Source: an uncultured Litoreibacter sp. (GTDB lineage Bacteria > Pseudomonadota > Alphaproteobacteria > Rhodobacterales > Rhodobacteraceae). From it: DNA of 64,000 nucleotides. Below are positions 62,046-64,000 of this stretch, in pieces. The translations under genes were made by a program, and so were the position numbers. The DNA lies in the NCBI GenBank assembly GCA_947504205.1, contig CANNGL010000001.1, forward strand, positions 372,001 through 436,000, written 5' to 3'. Numbering within the stretch: position 1 is the first letter of the stretch; the number at the start of each line of letters is the position of its first letter. The notes below the pieces were generated by a model. It worked only from the letters and a program-made list of their open reading frames with translations. It did not search any database and was not told where the DNA came from.

Positions 62046-62351
62046 GGGCGTCTTCCTTACTTTTTCTGGCGGGCTTCAAAGGACAGGTCTCAAAGGTCTC
62101 CATCCTGTCCACGAGAGGCGGCCGCGATCAATGCTATTGCGGAGACCCGTGGCGTATAGCCAGTGACCCGTCGGCCTGCAAGGAAAAACGACGATCTGAC
62201 CATGCTGGTGGAAAGCCGCTTGTGTCCATGTTGACCAGTGGCCTGATTGCGCGACATCGCACACAATCTGTTGAAGAAGATCGAGTTGTCTTTCCGTGCA
62301 GATGCTCGATCTTAACAGCTTGAATGCAAACAGTCTGAAAGGATCTCCAAG
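62046..62351. other. Divergent intergenic region rpsF / yceI
   Basis: 306 bp without a gene. On the minus strand it holds the leader and ribosome site of rpsF (AGTAAGGAAGA). On the plus side, near yceI, a perfect 9-bp inverted repeat AAGATCGAG/CTCGATCTT (62277-62285 and 62305-62313, spacer 19) lies 38 bp before the yceI ATG. It may be an operator or a leader hairpin. No other structure or ORF was seen. Confidence 0.6.
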
Positions 62352-62921
62352 ATGAAATCAATTGCTCTGTCTGCCGCCTTGCTGGCTCTTGCCAGCGGTG
62401 CAATCGCCGCCGACAAATATACCCTTGATCCCAGCCATTCTCAGGTTGTGTTCAACTACAACCACCTGGGCTTCTCGACCACTTACGGCATGTTCTCCGG
62501 GTTTGAGGGGGAAATCATGTTTGACGAGGCTGACCCCGCTGCGTCCAGCGTGTCGGTGTCGATGCCGGTTATGAGCATGTTTACCGGCTGGGAAAAGCGC
62601 GACGGGCACTTCATGTCAGGTGATTTTTTTGGGGCGTCCGAGGGCGATGTGGTGACTTTCACATCCACGGGTATTGAGGTGACCGGTGAGGCCACGGCCA
62701 AGATCACGGGTGATCTGGCGATGAATGGGGTCACAAAATCCGTGGTGCTTGATGCAAAGCTCAACAAAGCCGACATCAACCCAATGGCAAACGTGCCGTG
62801 GCTTGGTTTTGATGCGACGACAACTGTGCTGCGTAGCGACTTCGGCCTAGGAGCCTTCGCGCCCGCGGTCAGTGACGAGGTTGAGATCAATATCTCTGTC
62901 GAAGCTCAAAAGGCGGGTTAA
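62352..62921 (+). CDS. yceI: YceI-family periplasmic protein
   Basis: 189 residues with a signal peptide (cleavage after AIA, about residue 19). YceI landmarks are 'YTLDPSHSQVVFNYNHLGFSTTYGMFSGFEGEIMFDEADP', 'RDGHFMSGDFFGASE' and 'FDATTTVLRSDFGLGAFAPAVSDEVEINISVEA'. YceI proteins are lipocalin-like barrels that bind polyisoprenoid lipids such as ubiquinone precursors. A second YceI domain is fused to cytochrome b561 in the convergent gene at 63050, so this locus holds two. Confidence 0.93.
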   Translation: MKSIALSAALLALASGAIAADKYTLDPSHSQVVFNYNHLGFSTTYGMFSGFEGEIMFDEADPAASSVSVSMPVMSMFTGWEKRDGHFMSGDFFGASEGDVVTFTSTGIEVTGEATAKITGDLAMNGVTKSVVLDAKLNKADINPMANVPWLGFDATTTVLRSDFGLGAFAPAVSDEVEINISVEAQKAG

Positions 62922-62944
62922 ACCCCAGCCTCCAGCAATCATCT

Positions 62945-62968
62945 GGAGCGCTGTCGCGGCAGCGCTCC
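62945..62968. other. Hairpin between convergent yceI and cytochrome b561-YceI genes
   Basis: GGAGCGCTG (62945-62953) pairs with CAGCGCTCC (62960-62968), loop of 6. It sits between two convergent genes, where a terminator is expected, but lacks a clear T-run on either side. Confidence 0.5.
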
Positions 62969-63049
62969 GGTGACAAAGAATGAGCGCCCTGGGCGAAAGC
63001 AGGCTGGCTTAGCCCGTCACTTCGCTTGAATTGAACGTTTTTGGCGCTC

Positions 63050-64000
63050 TCACTCCACGCGTTCTGCGGTCAGATCGACGTTGATCACAACCTCAAAGCC
63101 CACAGAGCTTTCGTCGGGATAGGATTGGCCGATACCGTAATCCAGCCGTTGGGCTTTCGTCTGGCCAGTCATCGTGGCGACATCTCCGTCAATCGTCAGA
63201 GAGAACGGCAAGTTCACTGGCGCTTCTCGATCTTTGATCATTAGCGTTCCCCGTGCGATATAGCCTTGCGTGTCGGCGAAGACATCCGCGCGATAGGTGG
63301 CCGTTGAAAAGGTATCAGCTGCGAAGAAATCCGCACCCAAGGCTTGCGCTGTGACCGAGCCTAGGGTCAGGGAGGGGATCGAGATTGTGACGACCACATC
63401 GCCGTGCTTGCCATCGGCGTCAGGGGTTTCGGAGAAATTGATCGCCGCGGTCCAGTCTTGGAACGACCCCATTACATCGCTGCCCAACTGCCTGACGGTC
63501 AGGCCAAGTGTGCCTTCGCGAACCTCCCAACCGGTCTCAACGGTGGCCAGTTGCGGTGTCACAACGTCCCCCTTTTCATATGCAAAAAGGCCCAAAGCGG
63601 TGCCGGTCGCAAGAGCAGCCGCATAAACGACCCCAGCGGCCAAAATGGGCGCTGATACGCGATGCGGTGCAGGCGTGATCTCTGGGTCGGTCGTGCCGGG
63701 CAGCATGCGTTTCAGCGTCAGGTCACGGTCGACAAAGTGGTGCTTTAACGCACCCAACAAATGCAGTGCGAAGCTGATGATCAAAACCCGCTCTAAGATG
63801 ATGTGCAGTGTGGCAAAGCTGTGGGCCAGATCGTCATTTTTGGGGACAAATGGAAGGGACTGCCCAAAGGGCCACCAGATCGGTGCAAAGCCTGTAGTGG
63901 CGGCATGGTGGATCCAGCCGCTCAACGGTACAAGGATGATCGAGGCGTAGAGCAACCAATGAACGGTTTCGGCCAGGAAGGTTTCAACCTTTCGGTCTGG
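63050..64000 (-). CDS. Cytochrome b561 fused to a YceI domain, N-terminus beyond the window
   Basis: The frame is open past 64000, so the start is missing; about 316 residues are visible. The left part is the end of a cytochrome b561 (HWLLY..ILVPLSGW, then 'LHIILERVLIISFALHLLGALKHHFVDRD' with heme-ligand histidines). One further hydrophobic helix ('ILAAGVVYAAALATGTALGLF') leads to a C-terminal YceI-like domain of about 170 residues ending 'GFEVVINVDLTAERVE'. A TTG at 63955 is not the start, since the b561 sequence continues upstream. The fusion suggests quinone-linked electron transfer with a lipid or quinone carrier domain in the periplasm. Confidence 0.88.
   Translation of the reverse strand, partial: PDRKVETFLAETVHWLLYASIILVPLSGWIHHAATTGFAPIWWPFGQSLPFVPKNDDLAHSFATLHIILERVLIISFALHLLGALKHHFVDRDLTLKRMLPGTTDPEITPAPHRVSAPILAAGVVYAAALATGTALGLFAYEKGDVVTPQLATVETGWEVREGTLGLTVRQLGSDVMGSFQDWTAAINFSETPDADGKHGDVVVTISIPSLTLGSVTAQALGADFFAADTFSTATYRADVFADTQGYIARGTLMIKDREAPVNLPFSLTIDGDVATMTGQTKAQRLDYGIGQSYPDESSVGFEVVINVDLTAERVE

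Overview
The window looks like chromosomal DNA from an alphaproteobacterium of the Rhodobacteraceae (Roseobacter group). This rests on gene order and content: ccoGHIS; tamA/tamB; clpP-clpX; an NDUFA12-mlaD-DUF2155-aat-accC-accB block; glnB-glnA; tRNA-Leu followed by tig; rpsF-rpsR-rplI; several periplasmic-binding-protein transporters; a Hint-domain protein and an orphan FliM/FliN-like protein. I saw no insertion sequence, prophage, CRISPR array, rRNA or plasmid gene. Genes are dense, with many ATGA, TGATG or GTGA stop/start overlaps. Several convergent pairs overlap at their 3' ends, in one case by 95 bp.

Layout. (1) 1-3.2 kb: end of the cbb3-oxidase maturation operon (ccoG partial, ccoH, ccoI, ccoS). 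(2) 3.2-8.6 kb, minus strand: tamA-tamB for outer-membrane protein assembly. (3) 8.7-13.6 kb, minus: a complete branched-chain amino-acid-type ABC transporter with its binding protein. (4) 13.8-21 kb: two paralogous family-5 (dipeptide-type) binding proteins, a divergent SHMT-like PLP enzyme with a GcvA-like LysR regulator, and a TTC38-like TPR protein. (5) 21-31.2 kb, the accessory part: a LysR regulator divergent from an acyl-CoA dehydrogenase-family protein; a two-gene EACC1-caspase module; then a dipeptide-type permease/ATPase operon that also carries an FkbM methyltransferase, a small secreted four-cysteine protein, a 27-codon micro-ORF and a YihY/BrkB protein. (6) 31.2-33.8 kb, minus: a glycerate-2-kinase family enzyme and a photolyase/cryptochrome-like protein whose two domains are in swapped order. 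(7) 33.9-40.4 kb: housekeeping genes (clpP, clpX, NDUFA12, mlaD, DUF2155, aat, accC, accB) and a low-complexity protein.

(8) 40.6-53.9 kb reads as a carbon-source uptake and acetate-sensing neighbourhood: acetyl-CoA synthetase, a second complete Liv-type transporter with a Tat-exported binding protein, a divergent ScfR/RamB-type regulator, then a single-domain response regulator, a small membrane protein and an SLC5-STAC histidine kinase of the CbrA/CrbS type, followed by an orphan FliM/FliN-like protein. (9) 54-64 kb: glnB-glnA, NAD(P)HX repair enzyme, Hint protein, tRNA-Leu(UAG), trigger factor, a membrane protein, rpsF-rpsR-rplI, a periplasmic YceI and, running off the right edge, a cytochrome b561-YceI fusion.

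The strongest candidates for unusual biology are the EACC1-caspase pair at 23.3-24.9 kb (a caspase with an intact His/Cys dyad, a canonical EF-hand loop and a C-terminal membrane anchor), the apparently domain-permuted photolyase-like protein at 32.5-33.8 kb, and the additions to the dipeptide-type transporter operon.
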